Notes under the pieces: generated by a model | What the model saw: only the letters and a program-made list of their open reading frames with translations | What the model was told of the DNA's origin: nothing | Databases searched by the model: none | Position numbers and translations under genes: made by a program | Assembly: GCA_016208345.1 (NCBI GenBank) | Contig: JACQYG010000076.1 | Span: 1-6,323, forward strand | Origin: Chloroflexota bacterium | Lineage (GTDB): Bacteria > Chloroflexota > DTOL01 > JACQYG01 | Length of the DNA stretch: 6,323 nucleotides | Direction: 5' to 3' | In this document: piece by piece, positions 4,946 to 6,323 of the stretch | Layout: each line of letters opens with the position of its first letter | Position numbering within the stretch: the stretch's first letter is position 1

Positions 4946-5548
4946 ATGGCCAATGGCACTTGGCGCAGCTCGGGGATAGACCTTAACCTGCTCCCGGTTC
5001 AATATCGCCCCAGGGGCATGCCCTGGCTGGAGGCGTCGCTGGTGCTCCTGCTGCTCCTGGCCCTGGCCCTGTTGCCCCTGCTCTGGAGCCTTCAGGCCCA
5101 GGTTGATGCCGACGTGAGCCGCTTGCAGCGCGAACTGGGTCCTTTGCAGGAAAGGCTGCGCCAGGTTCGGGCGGCGGCGGAGGAGAACCGTAAGCTCCGA
5201 GAGGAGATCGACAAGACCCAGGCCTTGACCAAGAGCCTGGAGGCCGAGCACCGGGCCCTGGTGCGCCCGGGAGCGGTCTGGACCGACCTCTTGGCCCGGG
5301 CCCTGGCGACGCTGGCCCCGGCTGAAGCGCCGGGACTGGCCCCGGAGATCAAAGTGGGTTCTTTTTCATATAATGGAAAACAGTTGACGTTGCAGGGCGA
5401 GGCCAGCTCGGCCATGGTGGTGCTGCAAGGGGCTAAGGCCCTGCAAGGGACGGGCCAGTTCGGCCGGGTAAGCGTGACCTCGTTGGCCATCACCGGGGGT
5501 GAGAGAGAGTCTCAGAAGGTAACCTTTACCATCATTGCGGAAAAGTAG
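4946..5548 (+). CDS. pilN: Pilus assembly protein PilN
   Basis: PilN is a bitopic inner-membrane protein whose short cytoplasmic tail docks on PilM and whose outer domain pairs with PilO. From ATG 4946 it has 200 residues. The tail contains IDLNLLPVQYRPR (11-23), matching the conserved NLLP motif that binds PilM. One membrane helix lies at about 28-47, followed by a charged helix likely to form a coiled coil at about 53-105 and an alpha/beta domain at about 110-198 with PilN/ferredoxin-like character. AGGTG (4935-4939), overlapping the pilM stop, is a good Shine-Dalgarno six bases before ATG 4946; GTG 4937, one base after pilM, is an in-frame alternative adding three residues, with AAAGGGG upstream. 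A 9-bp direct repeat, CTGCAAGGG at 5423 and 5441, duplicates a Leu-Gln-Gly step in the outer domain. Placed between pilM and pilD, it is probably translated from the same message. Confidence 0.88.
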   Translation: MANGTWRSSGIDLNLLPVQYRPRGMPWLEASLVLLLLLALALLPLLWSLQAQVDADVSRLQRELGPLQERLRQVRAAAEENRKLREEIDKTQALTKSLEAEHRALVRPGAVWTDLLARALATLAPAEAPGLAPEIKVGSFSYNGKQLTLQGEASSAMVVLQGAKALQGTGQFGRVSVTSLAITGGERESQKVTFTIIAEK

Positions 5549-5552
5549 CCAG

Positions 5553-6290
5553 ATGATCATCGTCTATTTCGTGCTGGGCCTGGTCATTGGCAGTTTCCTG
5601 AATGTCTGCATCGACCGCTTGCCTCGCAAGGAATCCATTCTCTCTCCACCATCACGTTGCACTGCCTGCGGCCGACAGCTCAGGCCCGTGGACCTGATCC
5701 CCGTGGTCAGCTTCCTCTTGTTGCGGGGCCGCTGCCGGTATTGCACCGCGCCGCTGCCCTGGCGCCTCCCGGTGGTGGAGCTGGGGACGGGGCTTCTCTT
5801 CGCCTTTCTCTGGTACCGCCTGGGCCCCTCGGTTCAACTCTTGCTCCTGACGACGTATACCTCGATCCTGGTGGTGGTCTTGTTCATAGACCTGGAACAC
5901 CGCCTGGTGTTGAACGTGGTCTCCTACCCGGCCATTGTCCTGGCCCTGTTGGCCGCGCCCTTTACCCCCAACCAGACCATACTCCGGCTCCTCCTGGGCG
6001 GGCTGGTGGGGTTCGTGATCTTCCTGATCATCGCCCTCGTCTACCCGGGCGGCATGGGCATGGGCGACGTGAAGCTGGCGGCCTTCCTGGGGTTGGTGAC
6101 CGGCTTCCCCCAGGTGATCATCTTCATCTATATCTCGTTTATCGTCGGCGGGCTGGTGGCCCTGGGGCTTCTGGTCACCAGGCTAAAGAGGCGCAAGGAC
6201 CCGATCCCCTTCGCGCCTTTCCTGGTCATCGGCGGGTTTATGACCCTGGTTTACGGCCAGGAGATCCTGCGCTGGTTCCTGGCGCGCTAG
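5553..6290 (+). CDS. pilD: Prepilin peptidase PilD (A24 family)
   Basis: This integral membrane aspartyl protease removes the leader of type IV prepilins and, in members with the N-terminal domain, methylates the new N-terminus. It has 245 residues. The start MIIVYFVLGLVIGSFLNVCI (1-20) is the usual first helix with GSFLNV. The methylase-type cytoplasmic domain is present, with zinc cysteines C36/C39 and C61/C64. Catalytic aspartates are D113 in FIDLEHRLV and D172 in GMGDVKL (169-175), the GxGD signature. Several further hydrophobic helices follow, as expected. ATG 5553 is chosen over an upstream in-frame TTG at 5535 because it gives the standard N-terminus, lies four bases after the pilN stop, and has GGAAAAG (5539-5545) as Shine-Dalgarno. 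No prepilin substrate gene is in the window, so its targets are encoded elsewhere. Confidence 0.97.
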   Translation: MIIVYFVLGLVIGSFLNVCIDRLPRKESILSPPSRCTACGRQLRPVDLIPVVSFLLLRGRCRYCTAPLPWRLPVVELGTGLLFAFLWYRLGPSVQLLLLTTYTSILVVVLFIDLEHRLVLNVVSYPAIVLALLAAPFTPNQTILRLLLGGLVGFVIFLIIALVYPGGMGMGDVKLAAFLGLVTGFPQVIIFIYISFIVGGLVALGLLVTRLKRRKDPIPFAPFLVIGGFMTLVYGQEILRWFLAR

Positions 6291-6302
6291 AGAAGCCTTT
6301 GC

Positions 6303-6321
6303 ACGTTCCACGTTAGAACGT
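6303..6321. repeat. GAAC/GTTC hairpin after pilD, at window edge
   Basis: ACGTTC (6303-6308) and GAACGT (6316-6321) are reverse complements with a 7-base loop, and GAACGTTC (6316-6323) is itself a palindrome. ACGTT occurs three times at 7-8 base spacing (6303, 6310, 6318). ACGTTCCAC here also occurs at 186-194. It could be the first part of a terminator or of another intergenic repeat, but the sequence stops here. Confidence 0.55.
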
Positions 6322-6323
6322 TC

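Noticed and set aside
5423..5449. 9-bp direct repeat CTGCAAGGG in pilN (18-bp period)
   Set aside because: It is short, in frame and consistent with a minor six-residue similarity; not enough to claim a mobile or regulatory element.

Overview
The window carries one GC-rich gene cluster (about 60-65% G+C by eye), all genes on the + strand, encoding the core machinery of a type IV pilus or related type IV filament. Order: pilB (extension ATPase), pilC (inner-membrane platform), a 75-residue two-helix membrane protein of unknown function, a PilO-like protein, a 126-base hairpin-packed gap, then pilM, pilN and pilD (prepilin peptidase). No pilin, pilT, pilP or secretin gene lies in the window. 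The absence of secretin and PilP genes fits a single-membrane organism. The PilM sequence (short, C-terminal CPE(E/D) and NLGLALK-type ending, eroded nucleotide motifs) resembles, from memory, PilM of Chloroflexota such as Dehalococcoidia. That placement is an inference and was not tested.

Layout. 1-239 is a noncoding leader full of short perfect inverted repeats, including two GAAC-WW-GTTC dyads that are exact reverse complements and sit 42 bp apart centre to centre. 240-3924 is a tightly packed block (pilB, pilC, small protein, pilO) with gaps or overlaps of 3-4 bases, so it is probably co-transcribed and translationally coupled. 3925-4050 contains four small hairpins and a 14-bp direct repeat, and separates pilO from pilM. 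4051-6290 is a second packed block (pilM, pilN, pilD). After pilD only 33 bases remain, holding another small GAAC/GTTC hairpin.

How they work together. PilB hydrolyses ATP in the cytoplasm and drives the PilC platform, which adds pilins to the filament base. PilM binds the cytoplasmic tail of PilN, and PilN and PilO form the membrane-anchored alignment complex. PilD cuts and usually N-methylates prepilins. PilB has the 24-5-24 residue tandem motif of MshEN domains, so pilus extension may respond to cyclic di-GMP.

Points most worth a second look: a perfect 15-bp inverted repeat with a 4-base loop inside the pilB coding sequence; the two hairpin-dense intergenic regions; and the start of pilM, where the expected N-terminus lies in a different reading frame from the rest of the gene. 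I see no convincing new multi-gene system. The main novelty candidates are the hairpin elements and the small uncharacterised membrane protein.
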